Positions 1 through 10,425 of a stretch of DNA of 64,000 nucleotides are shown piece after piece; position 1 is the stretch's first letter; each line of letters begins with the position of its first letter. The translations under genes were made by a program, and so were the position numbers. This DNA is from Leptolyngbya ohadii IS1 (lineage in GTDB: Bacteria > Cyanobacteriota > Cyanobacteriia > Elainellales > Elainellaceae): the NCBI RefSeq assembly GCF_002215035.1, contig NZ_NKFP01000007.1, forward strand, positions 186,001 to 250,000, written 5' to 3'. The notes under the pieces were generated by a model. That model had not been told where the DNA came from. It did no database searches and saw only the letters and a program-made list of their open reading frames with translations.

Positions 1-2964
1 CAGTTCAGCTTCAGCTTGTTTACGATCGCTGATGTCTAACAGTACGCCTAGTAGCCGTAGCGGTTGCCCAGCCTTGTCGTACATCCCCTTGGCGCGTGCC
101 ATCATCCAGCGAATAGAACCATCGGCGTGAATCACGCGATACTCTGCGGCGTAGTCGGTCTGAGTGTTGAGAGCATCCGAAAGTTTTTGATTAACCCAAT
201 CAAGGTCATCGGGGTAAACATGGTTTGACCACAGTTTCTCACTGGCTTCACAACGCCCAGGGACTAATCCAAGCAGGGTAAAGTGATTGTCATTCCAGAC
301 CATTTTTCCACTGGGCAGGTGGTAATCCCAGAAGCCAATGTGGGTTAAATCTAATGCTAATCGCCGTCGTTCCTCGCTCTCGCGCAGGGCTTCCTGAATC
401 TGGGCTTGCTCCTGATAGGCAACCAGTAAGCGATCGTTGAGGGCAACCAGTTCTGCGGTGCGTTCTGCGACCCGTTGCTCTAGCTCTGCGTTTAACGCTT
501 GCAGTGCTAGCTCTGCCTGCTTTTGTGGAGTAATGTCGATCGCAATGCCGATCATGCGGACAGGTTCACCAGAATTGCCATAGAAGATTTGTCCGATATC
601 AGCAAACCAGCAGATTGTGTCCGACCGGATGACGCGAAACTCAATTCTGATGTCAGAGGCTCCGGTTTCTACGGCTCGTTGGGTTTGTTGGTGGACTCTC
701 TCTCGATCGTCGGGATGGATATGACGCAGCCAGTTGTCATAGCTTGCTGCAACACTGGGGTCAAGTGCATAGAGCTGATAATATTCAGGCGACCAGAAAA
801 CCGTGTTCGACTGGATATCCCAATCCCAGACCCCAGAATGACTGGCAACTTGAGCTAATCGCAATCGAGCTTCACTTTGTCGAAGTGCAGCTTCATTTTG
901 TTTGCGTTCGGTGATTTCCTCACAAACCGCACTAATCCCGATGATGTGATTTCCATCCCACAGCGGCAAAAAGTGTTCGAGCCAGGTGCGTCGCACTCCG
1001 GGTTGAGCCGGGGTTTCTCCGGTGATTTCGACATTCAGCCGGGGTTCTCCCGTTTCTAGAATGGGACGTAACAGTTGGTCAGCCGTATCAGCCAGGTCTG
1101 GCACGAGATCTCGAATAGTACGCCCTAAATGATCTTCCACCGAAAAGCCATTCATTTCCGCTAATCGTTCGTTGATGCGAACAAAGCGAAGGTTCGTGTC
1201 CAGCACGGCTAACCCAACAGGAGCATTGCGGTAGATAGTTTCAATTTCAGCTAACTGTCGCTGGATTTGGTTCTGGCTCTGTTGCAATATATCCTTCGCT
1301 TGTTTGTGCTGAGTGACATCGAACGAAAAGATGATGATGCTACCAATGTCATCCGTGGGCTTGTACCAGGGGCGAATTTCCCACGAGATCCATTGGAGTG
1401 TTCCATCTGCCCGCACAAACAAATCTTCATCTCCTCGTTCGATCGCTCCAGCCAAGCACTGCCGATGAATCTGCCGCCAGGTTTCTGGAATTTCGGGAAA
1501 GACTTCGTAGTGGGATCGATTCAGTAAAGATTCAATGGAATCCAGTTGATATTCATTTACCCACTGCTGACTTGCCATGAGATAGCGCATCTCCGAGTCC
1601 AGCATGGCGATACCAGCAGGCGCGTACTGAATAAACAGGCGCAGGAGCAATTCCTTTTCTTGCAGGGCAGCTTCAACTCGCTGGCGCTGAGCTAATTCAG
1701 CCTGTAATTGTTCAACCAAATTCATCTGCTGAAGCGAAATTCCGACCTGTAAAGCGATTTGTCGGAGCAGGTTGATTTCTGAGTCCTGCCATGTGCGAGG
1801 AGCCGCACAATGGTGAGCAATGAGCAGCCCCCAGAGTTCACCCCCCTGCATGATTGGCACGACGAGGTTGGCTCTCACTTGAAACTGAGACAACAGTTCT
1901 AGATGACATGGCTTAATTTCAGCCGTATGAATGTCAGCTTTGGCTGTGACTAGACCTTGTTTGAAGGGTTCAACGTAAGTTTCACTAAAGCAGGGGTCGT
2001 AGAGAGTGGTTGATAGGATAGCAGTCCAATCCGCTTCGCAGGACTCAACCGCCACAATGCCCTGCCAATCCTCAAAAAAGCGGAAGATAATCACGCGGTC
2101 TGTTTGCAACAATTGCCGCACCTCATCCACTGTTGTTTGCAGGATATCGGACAGATTAAGGGACTGGCGGATGCGTTGCGTCACCTCCATGACTAAACGC
2201 TGTTGCTCAAGCTGCTGCTGTGTTAGAAGTTGTGCCTGCTTACGCAGGTCGATCAACATGACCGTGCCTGACATCCGCACGGCTTTTCCTGCCTCGTTAT
2301 AGAAGGCTTGTCCTCGCCCTTCGACCCAATGGATGCTGTCATCTGCCCATTGCACCCGATACTCACATTGATAAGGGAGACGACTGACCAAAGCTTGAGC
2401 GACTGCTTGGTTGACGGCTTCTCGATCGTCTGGGTGCAGGCAATTCATGAAGGAAGTGTATTGCCCATCAAACTGACCAGGGAGCAATCCGAAGATTTGC
2501 TCCTGTTCCGGCGACCATTGGATTTCTCCTGTGATGATATTCCAGTCCCACATCCCTATCTGGGCAGCATTGAGAGCAGCTTTGAGACGGTCTGCACTCT
2601 CCTGGAGTAGGGATTGATTGAGCAGGTCGTTTTTCCGTTGGTTTTTCTTTAATTGAGCATTAATAAGAGCGATGACTATTGATACTGTGATGAACCGAAG
2701 GAGAAACGAAGCCGCTTCAACGTTTGAGATCCCGACTGAATTAATTGATTTAGTCAAAGAATAAAAGATTACCAGCGTTGAAAGGACGATCACGATAATG
2801 CTGGAGCGCAATCCGCCATACCAAGTACTTAGAGCAATGACAATGTAGAAAACGATTTCGTAGGCTTGTACGCTGGTTGCAGCTCGGCAAAGGGTGAGGA
2901 AAGCGGCACTGACGGTTGAGGTAACTGCCCCTTCAGAGTTTAAAAAGTGTTCAAAGAAAATCAT
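1..2964 (-). CDS. Multi-PAS/GAF membrane sensor protein (3' end outside window)
   Basis: The frame is open from ATG at 2964 to the left edge (988 codons, no stop), preceded by a strong AAGGAGG ribosome site. The first ~110 residues are hydrophobic and give about three membrane segments. Then come a PAS fold (~130-235, with WDWN and HPDDRE), a GAF domain (~255-410), three more PAS folds (~430-800), a short coiled coil and a last PAS (~845-985, HVYPDD and EYRVIHADGS). Most PAS units end in the usual D-x-T/S-x-x-K-Q PAC motif. The output domain lies beyond the window; by family it should be a histidine kinase or a GGDEF module. The protein is a membrane-anchored sensor. Its neighbours are also sensor kinases. 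Domain order is read by eye; family assignment is firm, ligand unknown. Confidence 0.9.
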   Translation of the reverse strand, partial: MIFFEHFLNSEGAVTSTVSAAFLTLCRAATSVQAYEIVFYIVIALSTWYGGLRSSIIVIVLSTLVIFYSLTKSINSVGISNVEAASFLLRFITVSIVIALINAQLKKNQRKNDLLNQSLLQESADRLKAALNAAQIGMWDWNIITGEIQWSPEQEQIFGLLPGQFDGQYTSFMNCLHPDDREAVNQAVAQALVSRLPYQCEYRVQWADDSIHWVEGRGQAFYNEAGKAVRMSGTVMLIDLRKQAQLLTQQQLEQQRLVMEVTQRIRQSLNLSDILQTTVDEVRQLLQTDRVIIFRFFEDWQGIVAVESCEADWTAILSTTLYDPCFSETYVEPFKQGLVTAKADIHTAEIKPCHLELLSQFQVRANLVVPIMQGGELWGLLIAHHCAAPRTWQDSEINLLRQIALQVGISLQQMNLVEQLQAELAQRQRVEAALQEKELLLRLFIQYAPAGIAMLDSEMRYLMASQQWVNEYQLDSIESLLNRSHYEVFPEIPETWRQIHRQCLAGAIERGDEDLFVRADGTLQWISWEIRPWYKPTDDIGSIIIFSFDVTQHKQAKDILQQSQNQIQRQLAEIETIYRNAPVGLAVLDTNLRFVRINERLAEMNGFSVEDHLGRTIRDLVPDLADTADQLLRPILETGEPRLNVEITGETPAQPGVRRTWLEHFLPLWDGNHIIGISAVCEEITERKQNEAALRQSEARLRLAQVASHSGVWDWDIQSNTVFWSPEYYQLYALDPSVAASYDNWLRHIHPDDRERVHQQTQRAVETGASDIRIEFRVIRSDTICWFADIGQIFYGNSGEPVRMIGIAIDITPQKQAELALQALNAELEQRVAERTAELVALNDRLLVAYQEQAQIQEALRESEERRRLALDLTHIGFWDYHLPSGKMVWNDNHFTLLGLVPGRCEASEKLWSNHVYPDDLDWVNQKLSDALNTQTDYAAEYRVIHADGSIRWMMARAKGMYDKAGQPLRLLGVLLDISDRKQAEAEL

Positions 2965-3358
2965 TGAGATGCCCTCCTTTCCTCATGCGGCTAAGGGGCT
3001 GTAAATGCCAACACCCTGCGTTTGCCTAACCCGACTAAAGCTAAGTATGCACTGATTTTGCGTAAATCTATCTTTAGTTAGATGACAATAATAATTAATC
3101 AGTAAGTTGAGTATTGTATTCTGCAATCAATACCCGCAGATTTAGAAAATTCATTCCACTTTGCCTGTTTTATTAAAGGCGGTTGTTCAACGTCCTCTGA
3201 TTGCTCTAACCATCGGATAGGATTGGGAAGAAGTTAAACGCTCGCTGTTTAGCGCTCACCTGATCCCAGCAGACGACCGCGTCTTCGCAGTGGAGAGTTT
3301 AATCGATGTGAGATTGAGCGAGAAACGAGACAATTTCTGATGAAGCAATCTAACTGCA
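2965..3358. other. Intergenic, possible decayed ORF
   Basis: This ~390-bp gap holds no intact gene. From about 3183 to 3340 a plus-strand frame reads like coding sequence (DWEEVKRSLFSAHL then DDRVFAVESLIDVRLSEKRD) but is broken by an in-frame stop, so it may be a gene remnant. I do not recognise the family. The promoter of the minus-strand sensor gene should lie near 2970-3100. Confidence 0.35.
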
Positions 3359-4252
3359 TCACTCGCCTGAGATAGCCTCAATATCCTTCATTGGTAAAAG
3401 GATACGAAAACAGACCTCTTCAGATATACTGCTGACCTCAACCTGCCCTCCCAGTAAACTGGTAAATTTTTTGACAAGTGCCAGTCCTAACCCGGTTCCC
3501 CCGCTTCTCCAGCGATCGCTTTGAGGAATCCGATAAAACGGATTAAAAATTTGTTCCTGTTCCTCTAGAGGAATCGTGACCCCTGTGTTGCAAATTTCCA
3601 GAATCATCCGAGAGTAAGGATCTGTCCCATTAGGACGCTGAACCGTTGCTGTGATAGTAATCTGTTCTTCAGGCGGTGTGTATTTACAAGCATTGTTGAG
3701 CAATTCCGAGAAAATACGGGACAAGGCTTGCGAGTCTGACCAAAAATCAGGCAAGTCAGACGGAACATTAAGATTGAGAGCTTGATTATTTTCTTCAATT
3801 TTAAGTTGAAACGGCTCAACCAATTTGGGAATCCAGGTAGAGACCTGAATTAATGACAATTCAAGGGAATAGGTTTCAGCTTGAATTCGTTGAATATCAA
3901 GTAGGTCATTAATTAAATTAAGTTCCTGTTCGGTTTCCTGTTGTAGGATGTGGATGTATCTGGAGATCGGTGTGTCCGTCATTCCAGTTGATTGAGCCAG
4001 GAGATCTAGCTGGTCGAGCGCGATAGTCAACATTCGAGTTGCCATTTTGATGTTGGACAATGGTGAACGAAGTTCGTGAGATACGGTACTCAAAAAATCA
4101 TCTTTGAGCCGATTCAGCTTTTCCATCTCCTGCATTTGCAGTTCCAGTTGTTGAGCACGAGCTACTGCCAAATCACGCTCATTAGCAAGCCGTAAAGTAT
4201 ACGCATCTCGAAAGACAATAAGGGGCTTGCAAATAAATAGAATCCCAGTCAT
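3359..4252 (-). pseudogene. C-terminal half of a REC-PAS-histidine kinase, split by an IS
   Basis: This part encodes HisKA and HATPase_c: the H-box DDFLSTVSHELRSPLSN, an N-box LNNACKYTPPEEQ and a G-box GGTGLGLALVKKF. The frame appears to start at ATG 4252, but its first 11 residues (MTGILFICKPL) are encoded by the end of the inserted IS. The native sequence begins at codon 12-13. The missing N-terminal half is on the other side of the IS (5544-6309). Removing the IS and one TAA copy joins the two halves in frame and gives a 541-residue protein with a smooth PAC junction (GVVTGG-IIVFRDA). Translation of this half alone from the IS-borne ATG is possible, but no ribosome site is visible. The H-box is nearly the same as in the kinase at 10694-12544. 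Confidence 0.85.
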
Positions 4253-5543
4253 TCTAGGGAGTAGAGAGCAGGAAGTCCCTGCCTTTACTCAGGCTCTATC
4301 GCAAAGAAGATCCTCCAATTATGCTCAACGACACTATTAAAGCAACCTTCAAGGATGCTGCTCAAAAGCTGACGGGGCATCGGAAGCGGGACTTCATGGC
4401 AAAAGTGGCTGAAGACTATTTTGAGGGGTCAGCCCGGAAAACCGAAACCGCTTTAGGTTGGAATCGAGATAGTGTCCAACTTGGATTGCATGAGCGGCGT
4501 AGTGGAATCCTCTGTGTCGATAACTATCGAGCGAGGGGACGGCACAAAAGCGAAGCGGTGCTGTCGAATTTGGAGCGTGATATTCGCAGCTTAGCCGATG
4601 GGCAAGCGCAAGCTGACCCGAAATTTCAATCCCCCTTTTTGTATGCCCGAATCAGCGCCAAAGCTGTCCGAGAAGCCTTGATTGCCCAGAAGGGCTACGA
4701 TGAATCTGACTTGCCCTCTCGGCAAACGATTGGCGCAATTCTCAATCGTCTGGGATACCGCCTAAAAAAACACAAAAAGTCAAACCCCTAAAAAAGATTC
4801 CTCAAACGGATGCCATCTTTGACAACGTTGCTCAGGAAAATCAAATCTCTGATGCCAATCCCAAGTCCTTGAGATTGTCGATTGACAGTAAAGCCAAAGT
4901 CAAGATCGGGAATCTTTCACGCAATGGCAAAGCCCGGATATTAGAGGCGAAAAAAGCAGATGACCACGACAACCAATGGCAAGCAGTGTTAGTCCCGTTC
5001 GGCATTCTCAATTTGGATAACGACGAGTTGTCGATTTACCTGGGGCAGTCAGCCGAAACCAGTGATTTCATTGTCGATTGCTTAGATTGGTGGTGGCAAG
5101 ACAATCAAGCTCTTTATCCCGATGTTGAAGAGTGGGTGATCAATTTAGATGGAGGTCCTGCCACTCGCAGTGACCGCACTCAGTTCATCAAACGCATGGT
5201 CGAATTGTCCAACACCATTGGTCTCACCATCCGGCTCATTTACTACCCACCGTATCACAGCAAGTACAATGCCATCGAACGATGCTGGGCAGCGTTAGAA
5301 CATTACTGGAATGGAGCCATATTAGATTCGGTAGAAGCCGCTGTTCAATGGGCAACTCATATGAGTTGGAAAGCGATGGCTCCAGTGGTCTACTTAGTCG
5401 ATGGCATCTATGAAAAGGGAATCAAGTTGCTGTCCGAGGAATTAGAACCCTATCTTCCCTTTTGGCAACGGTCTGAAACGCTACCCAAGTGGGATATCAC
5501 CATTCTTCCTGCATGACCGGGGTGTTATTTAATCGCAAGCCCC
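4222..5543 (+). mobile_element. ISAzo13-type insertion sequence, copy 1
   Basis: The element is 1322 bp. Its ends are inverted repeats starting GGGGCTTGC (left) and ending GCAAGCCCC (right), and the repeat continues imperfectly for about 8 bases. Both sides carry TAA (4219-4221 and 5544-5546), read as a 3-bp target duplication. It holds one two-frame transposase. The second copy at 32266-33587 lies in the same orientation, is flanked by TAA in a different context and encodes identical proteins. This copy interrupts the REC-PAS-histidine kinase gene. Identical proteins and intact ends point to recent transposition. Confidence 0.92.
4321..5516 (+). CDS. ISAzo13-type DDE transposase made by -1 frameshift
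   Basis: Two frames, 4321-4791 (156 aa) and the frame open to 5516, together make one transposase of about 398 aa. The N-terminal part carries the helix-rich DNA-binding region. The C-terminal part carries the DDE-type core with LDGGPATRSDRTQF, YYPPYHSKYNAIERCW and the final PKWDI motif, as in the ISAzo13 family. The frames are joined at a slippery A-AAA-AAA heptamer (4764-4770) followed by C. A -1 slip there continues as TQKVKPLKKIPQTDAIFDN into the second frame, which is open well upstream of its apparent TTG start at 4869. Stop is 27 bp from the IS end. The same layout appears in the diverged copy at 21033-22255. Confidence 0.88.
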
Positions 5544-6309
5544 TAATGCCTCCCGTTACAACTCCTTGTCGATCTCGCAAAGGAGCAGCGCTATCGAAAA
5601 TGGGGACCTCCTGTCCTGATTTGGTGATCAGGAGAGTATCTAGAAGAAGGTAGAATAACTCTCCGTGAAAGACAGTTTGGAGCAATGTAGACAGCAGAGG
5701 CGATCGTTCTTTTTCACAGATAAGGTGAAATATATGTTGGATGGGCTGATCAATCGCTTCTGTTTCAGTCCATCCGGTCAGGGATTCTGCTACTGGGTTG
5801 ATAAATCTAATCCGGGATTCAGTATCAAACACAATCACCCCATCTCCCATGCTGCTCAGAATGTGGGAAAGCCATTCCTCCCGTTCATGTAAGGCACGTT
5901 CTAAGCGGTGACGCTTCAGAGCTGTTTCGATCGCCACCCATAGGTCTTTTTCTCGAAAGGGTTTGAGCAAATAGCCAAAGGGATCGGTCGCCTTTGCTCG
6001 CTCCAAAATAGTAGTTGTGGCATGGGCTGTGAGATAAACGACCGGAACCCGAAACTGATCGCGAATCTCCTGAGCCGTTTCGATACCATCGCGCTCGCTG
6101 TCTTCCAAGACAATATCCATCAAGATCAAATCGGGATGCCAGATCTCAGCCAGGGCAATGGCTTCAGCGCTAGAACTGGCGATCGCCGGAACACAATAGC
6201 CTAAATGCTCAAGGCTCTCTTTCAAATCCCTGGCAATGGCTCGTTCATCTTCTACGACTAAAATCTTTGCTATCTCTGCTTCTAATGTATTCTCTTTTAA
6301 CAAATTCAT
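5497..6309 (-). pseudogene. N-terminal half of a REC-PAS-histidine kinase, split by an IS
   Basis: The fragment starts with a receiver domain (ILVVEDERAIARDL, phospho-acceptor Asp in LILMDIVLED, YLTAHA, and LLKPFREKDL with the conserved Lys). A PAS domain follows (SSMGDGVIVFDTESRIRFINP to DRQGVVTGG). The native frame stops at 5544 where the IS begins; the last residues (IRGLRLNNTPVMQEEW) are IS-encoded. The rest of the gene (HisKA, HATPase_c) is at 3359-4218. ATG at 6309 overlaps the stop of the upstream kinase by 4 bp (ATGA), so the two were translationally coupled and probably work as a phosphorelay pair. The remaining REC-PAS protein may still be made, but without the kinase output. Confidence 0.85.
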
Positions 6310-9038
6310 GACTCTAAGTTAAACGTAATGCGAAATAAACATCCATGCCTTGACTCAATGGTAATCGCACCTCGCAACTGATCAACAAAATCTTGAACCA
6401 GAGTAAGACCTAATGTTTTAACTCCAGGTAGATCAATCGTTTTCGGAAGCCCGCTTCCATTATCTTGGACTGTTATGATAACTGTGTTCTCGAATTGAGT
6501 ATGGTCAACCGTCACTTCAACCAAAATCTGTCCCGATTTCTTCCCAGGAAAAGCATATTTTAGCGCGTTTGTAACCAGTTCATTTAAGATCAAGCCGCAG
6601 CAAATTGCTTTTTTCATGGAGACAATAATGGATTCCACGTCAGTTTTCACGACTACTGCGGGAGCAGTGACGTGGTAAAAAGTGGCAATATGCTGCACCA
6701 GAGTAGGAATATAGTCTTTCAGATTAATTTGTGCCAGGTTATCTGATTGATATAGAATTTCATGCACTAGGCTAATGGTCATGATCCGGTTCCAGCTATC
6801 TTGTAATGCCTGGACTGCTTCTGGGTTCTTGAGCCGTCGTTGTTGCATTTGGAGCATACTCTGGATCAGTTGCAGGTTATTTTTAACCCGGTGATAGACC
6901 TCTTGTAGTAACACTTCTTTTTCTACCAGAGCTTCCTGTACCTGAAGTTCTGCCTGTTTGCGATCGTCAATATCCCGCCCAACTGATTGAAGTTCCAGCA
7001 AATTTCCTTGAGAGTCATAAATTGCGTGATTTGTCCATTGCGTCCATCGCACAGAACCGTGCCTGAAGACACGATTCTCTACAACACCAACTGGATTTTC
7101 GGGTGACAATGTTGCTAAACACCGATCGATTGCCGCTTGATCATCTGGATAAATGATGAGCTTATAATTGAACTCAATGCTCTGCTCTTTGGTGATTCCA
7201 AAATAACGACAATATGCATCGTTGACAAACAGCAAGGTACCATCGAATTTAAATCGGGTAATTAGTTCTGTTTGATCTTCTAGAATTGCTAGATAGCGGG
7301 CTTCATTTTGTTGTAGGGCAAATTCAGCCGCTTTGCGATCGCTAATATCTTTTGCAAATCCAATGAAATGTAATGGATTCCCAGATTCATCTTGTACTAG
7401 ACTAATTTGAGCCGAGATCCAGTGAACTGCACCACTTGGTTGGATAATTCGATATTCCCTTTGAACCGAATTTCCAGCAAATTGATCCGCTAATGATTGA
7501 ACTACCAAAGAGCGGTCGTCGGAATGAATGGATTCTACCCAGGAGTTGGGATTTTGATATAAACTTTCGCAGCTGCGCCCCCAAATGCGTTCATAAGCGG
7601 GACTGATATAAATGAACTCTCCTGTTATTGCTGAACGAATAAAGAACAGTTGGCTAATAGTTTGAGCAATCTCCTGAAACCGCTGTTCGCTCTGCCGCAC
7701 GGCTTCTTCTGCTTGTTTTAAGGGAGTGATATTTCGTATACTCACAACCACTCCAGAGATGTCCCGATCTGCCTCTCGATAAGGGGAATAGGTGACGCTC
7801 AAAAACTGCCGTCCCAACCCCGGAAACTCGAACCAATCATTATATTGCACTGTTTCTCCGGCAAGACAGCGATCGAGACGGGGTTGAATGACCGTTGCAA
7901 ACACCTCCTGATCGACAAGTTCGCTGACCGAATGCCCGACAATCTCAGTGTAAGATTTTTGATGCCAATCCAGATATACCTGGTTGACGATCTGATACCG
8001 ATACTGGCAATCGATCAGGGAGATGGCATCGGCAGTAGCAGAAACAATTCGCTCATATCGTTTAAAGCGGGGCTCGCTGGCTTGCAGCGCGGCTTCTGCT
8101 TGTTTGCGATCGGTGACATCTAGGGCAAACGACAACATTGAGACTAAATTCCCCTGTTCATCCACCAGGGTAGAGTTATACCACTCACAGAACACCAATG
8201 AACCATCTTTGCGGTAATTTCGGTTATGACACGTTGTACTAACTCCATTGAGTAATTGAGCCACGATCTGATTGACCTGTTCTCGATCCGCTTCAAAGAC
8301 AAACTGCCAATCAAAAGGAGTTTTACCGATCACTTCCTCATCTGTCCACCCAAATATATTCTCTGCTCGTTTAGACCAGAAGGTAACTCGAAATTCTCGA
8401 TCCCAGCAAATGGTGGCTAAAGGCGAGGTTTCAATGTGATGGGTTAATTCTTGTAGGGTTTGTTGCAGCGTAATTCCAGATGGCGGTTGCACAACTTCTA
8501 TGGCAGAAGCAGGAGATTGATTTGTCAAAAGGGAAGAAGCTTGAAATCCTGTTGCAAAGACTCCCCCAATTTGCCCACTTTCATCCCAAAGAGCACTATA
8601 CGACCACTCAAATAGCAAGCTTTTGGTGGAATTGTTCTGGTTCACCGGAATTAATGTTTGTTCTCGTTGCAAGGATTGTCCGGTTGTAAAAACTCGCTCT
8701 ACATTCAATCGCACCTGCTTCCAATTCTGATCCCAACTCTCATTCACAGATTGCCCACAGGAGATAGACATATTGCATTCCCTTAACACAGCGAGAAACG
8801 CATCATTGTAGAACAGAATGCGATCGCTGCCCCAGACGATAAAAGTAGGCAACTCCGCATTCAGCAGAATACTAAGGGCAGTTTTGAGGCTCTGGCTCCA
8901 GGTTTCAACAGTACCCAACGTTATCTGAAAGTTATGGATGTGATCTGTCGGATGGGTCGCGTGCGATCGCAACCACGCTCTGATCTCTCCTTCCCCTGCA
9001 AGCCAGGTTTCAGTAACTGCCCTGTTATAGTCAGCCAT
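6306..9038 (-). CDS. Multi-PAS histidine kinase, HisKA_2 type
   Basis: A 910-residue protein with about five PAS folds (~60-170, 210-325, 335-450, 455-575, 580-700), each ending in a PAC motif such as DVTDRKQAE. These are followed by a HisKA_2 dimerisation domain (EVYHRVKNNLQLIQSMLQMQ, phospho-acceptor His) and a HATPase_c domain with N-box ILNELVTNALKYAFPGK and G-box residues DNGSGLP. No membrane segment is seen, so it is probably a soluble sensor. HisKA_2 kinases are found in light or stress signalling and often act on a nearby receiver. Here the next gene, overlapping by 4 bp, starts with a receiver domain. Start at ATG 9038 is the first in-frame ATG; the ribosome site is weak. Ligand unknown. 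Confidence 0.92.
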   Translation of the reverse strand: MADYNRAVTETWLAGEGEIRAWLRSHATHPTDHIHNFQITLGTVETWSQSLKTALSILLNAELPTFIVWGSDRILFYNDAFLAVLRECNMSISCGQSVNESWDQNWKQVRLNVERVFTTGQSLQREQTLIPVNQNNSTKSLLFEWSYSALWDESGQIGGVFATGFQASSLLTNQSPASAIEVVQPPSGITLQQTLQELTHHIETSPLATICWDREFRVTFWSKRAENIFGWTDEEVIGKTPFDWQFVFEADREQVNQIVAQLLNGVSTTCHNRNYRKDGSLVFCEWYNSTLVDEQGNLVSMLSFALDVTDRKQAEAALQASEPRFKRYERIVSATADAISLIDCQYRYQIVNQVYLDWHQKSYTEIVGHSVSELVDQEVFATVIQPRLDRCLAGETVQYNDWFEFPGLGRQFLSVTYSPYREADRDISGVVVSIRNITPLKQAEEAVRQSEQRFQEIAQTISQLFFIRSAITGEFIYISPAYERIWGRSCESLYQNPNSWVESIHSDDRSLVVQSLADQFAGNSVQREYRIIQPSGAVHWISAQISLVQDESGNPLHFIGFAKDISDRKAAEFALQQNEARYLAILEDQTELITRFKFDGTLLFVNDAYCRYFGITKEQSIEFNYKLIIYPDDQAAIDRCLATLSPENPVGVVENRVFRHGSVRWTQWTNHAIYDSQGNLLELQSVGRDIDDRKQAELQVQEALVEKEVLLQEVYHRVKNNLQLIQSMLQMQQRRLKNPEAVQALQDSWNRIMTISLVHEILYQSDNLAQINLKDYIPTLVQHIATFYHVTAPAVVVKTDVESIIVSMKKAICCGLILNELVTNALKYAFPGKKSGQILVEVTVDHTQFENTVIITVQDNGSGLPKTIDLPGVKTLGLTLVQDFVDQLRGAITIESRHGCLFRITFNLES

Positions 9039-9588
9039 AACTGTCTTTGCAAACCTCAGAAACAGTTGTCAGTTGGTTGTCTAAAAAGACTGAAGCACGT
9101 AACGGAAAATAGAAGCCGAAGTTCATGCTCTTACAGACTTCTATTTGTGAGATACTCCAGCTTTATTAGGTTTACCTGCTTACATTGCTAAGATACATGA
9201 CATCGAAAAAATTCACATCATAAAACTCAGCTTATTGCTGCCTGCTTCCAATCTTTAAAGTCGATGTAAATTTTTACATTCTATGTTTGCATTGATATCG
9301 TTTCTACAGGGGGGCTAATCTGGTAATGCGTCAAATTCATGTGAAATAGGTCCGATATCTTGCCAATTCTACAACAGGCTTGCCGCTACATGTCACTGTA
9401 TAGTGCGATCGCAACTTTTGAGGGTTGAAAGCTCGCCTAACTTGGTTTTGAGTAATTTAATTACCATTATCAGCACATCTTGTTGGTTCTCCCTGATATG
9501 CGCTCATCTGCCATCGCCGTTTCTACTCCCCGCTAGGTTCGTGATGGGTCAGTGTGGCTTAAGTAAACCGAAAATCAGCCGCTGAAAT
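9039..9588. other. Intergenic region upstream of the HisKA_2 kinase
   Basis: About 550 bp without a credible gene. The AT-rich part nearest 9040-9300 should carry the promoter of the minus-strand kinase. From about 9530 the sequence runs into the broken start of an IS4-type transposase remnant. Confidence 0.4.
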
Positions 9589-10092
9589 TTGATTCATAGC
9601 GTGTTAGCAGCAAGTGCCGAGGGAGTGCCGCTGGGAGTGCTGCACCAGGACGTGTGGGGACGAGTGGGAATGCGCTCAGCGGTGAAGCGTCGGGAGATCG
9701 CAGATAAAGAGAGCCAGCGGTGGCTAACAAGTTTGGCAGCGACGCAAGCAATCGCGTCTGAAGGGATACGAGTGGTTACGATCGCAGATCGAGAAGCAGA
9801 CATTTACGAGTTGTTTGCCCACCCGCGCCGCCCCAATTCGGAGTTTCTGATTCGTGCTGCCCAGAACTGCAATATAAAGGAGGAGCCGGAAGGGGAGTCC
9901 GTTCAACCGTTATTTGCCGCAATTCGGCAAGTGCCGGTGCAAGGAGAATTCTCGCTAGCGATAGAACGCACCCCGCGTCGTGCAGCGCGAACAGCGACAT
10001 TAACGGTGCGGTTGGCGCGGCTGTGGCTGCAACCGCCTGCCGAACAGCGCGGCATAAGTGCGATCGGCTTGCCGCTGCGCGACGCGCCGTAG
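9589..10092 (+). pseudogene. IS4-family (Tn5-like) transposase remnant
   Basis: The 167-codon frame begins at TTG in mid-domain (IHSVLAASAEGVPLGVLHQ) and contains the DREADIYELF motif that carries the second catalytic Asp of IS4/Tn5-type transposases. The N-terminal DNA-binding part and first catalytic region are absent. The C-terminal part, with the catalytic Glu, is lost after a stop at 10092. GC content is higher than in the flanking genes. It is immediately followed by a dispersed repeat. A full-length transposase of this family is about 400-480 residues, so this is a dead fragment. Confidence 0.75.
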
Positions 10093-10106
10093 CGCGTTGC
10101 GATCGC

Positions 10107-10425
10107 CTCATTCATTCATCAAGGGACAGAACTGGAGGCAGGGCAGGGCACAGTGATGGCGACTTGGCTCCACCAAACGATCGCCTCCTGTTGAGCTCCA
10201 TCCATGCCCATCCTCCACCAATTCAGCATCGCCAACAGCGATGCGTCAAGGCAAGCGCAGCGTAGCCCCACTGAAGCTCACACCTTAGCCGCAAAGGAAA
10301 AAGGAATTGATGCTAGGATAACGGGGGATATTATGCTCGTCAGGGCACTGAAGGGAAAAACCCCTGTCCAGCCTAGAGGATTGCCCTGATTGTCACCAGC
10401 GGCGGTAGCCGCATAGAAGCATTTC
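10107..10425 (+). repeat. Dispersed repeat, copy A
   Basis: Copy A starts at TTCATTCATCAAGGGACAG and matches copy B (from about 16425) over its first ~90 bp. The two match again around GCGATGCGTC and CAAGCGCAGCGTAGCCCC and at the 3' hairpin, where GCGGC-GGTA-GCCGC (10399-10412) forms a 5-bp stem. The middle is diverged. No protein is predicted. This is a typical cyanobacterial intergenic repeat; mobility is not shown. Confidence 0.65.

Noticed and set aside
523-2610. Several plus-strand ORFs of 60-111 codons
   Set aside because: They are antisense to a continuous 988-codon PAS/GAF sensor on the minus strand.
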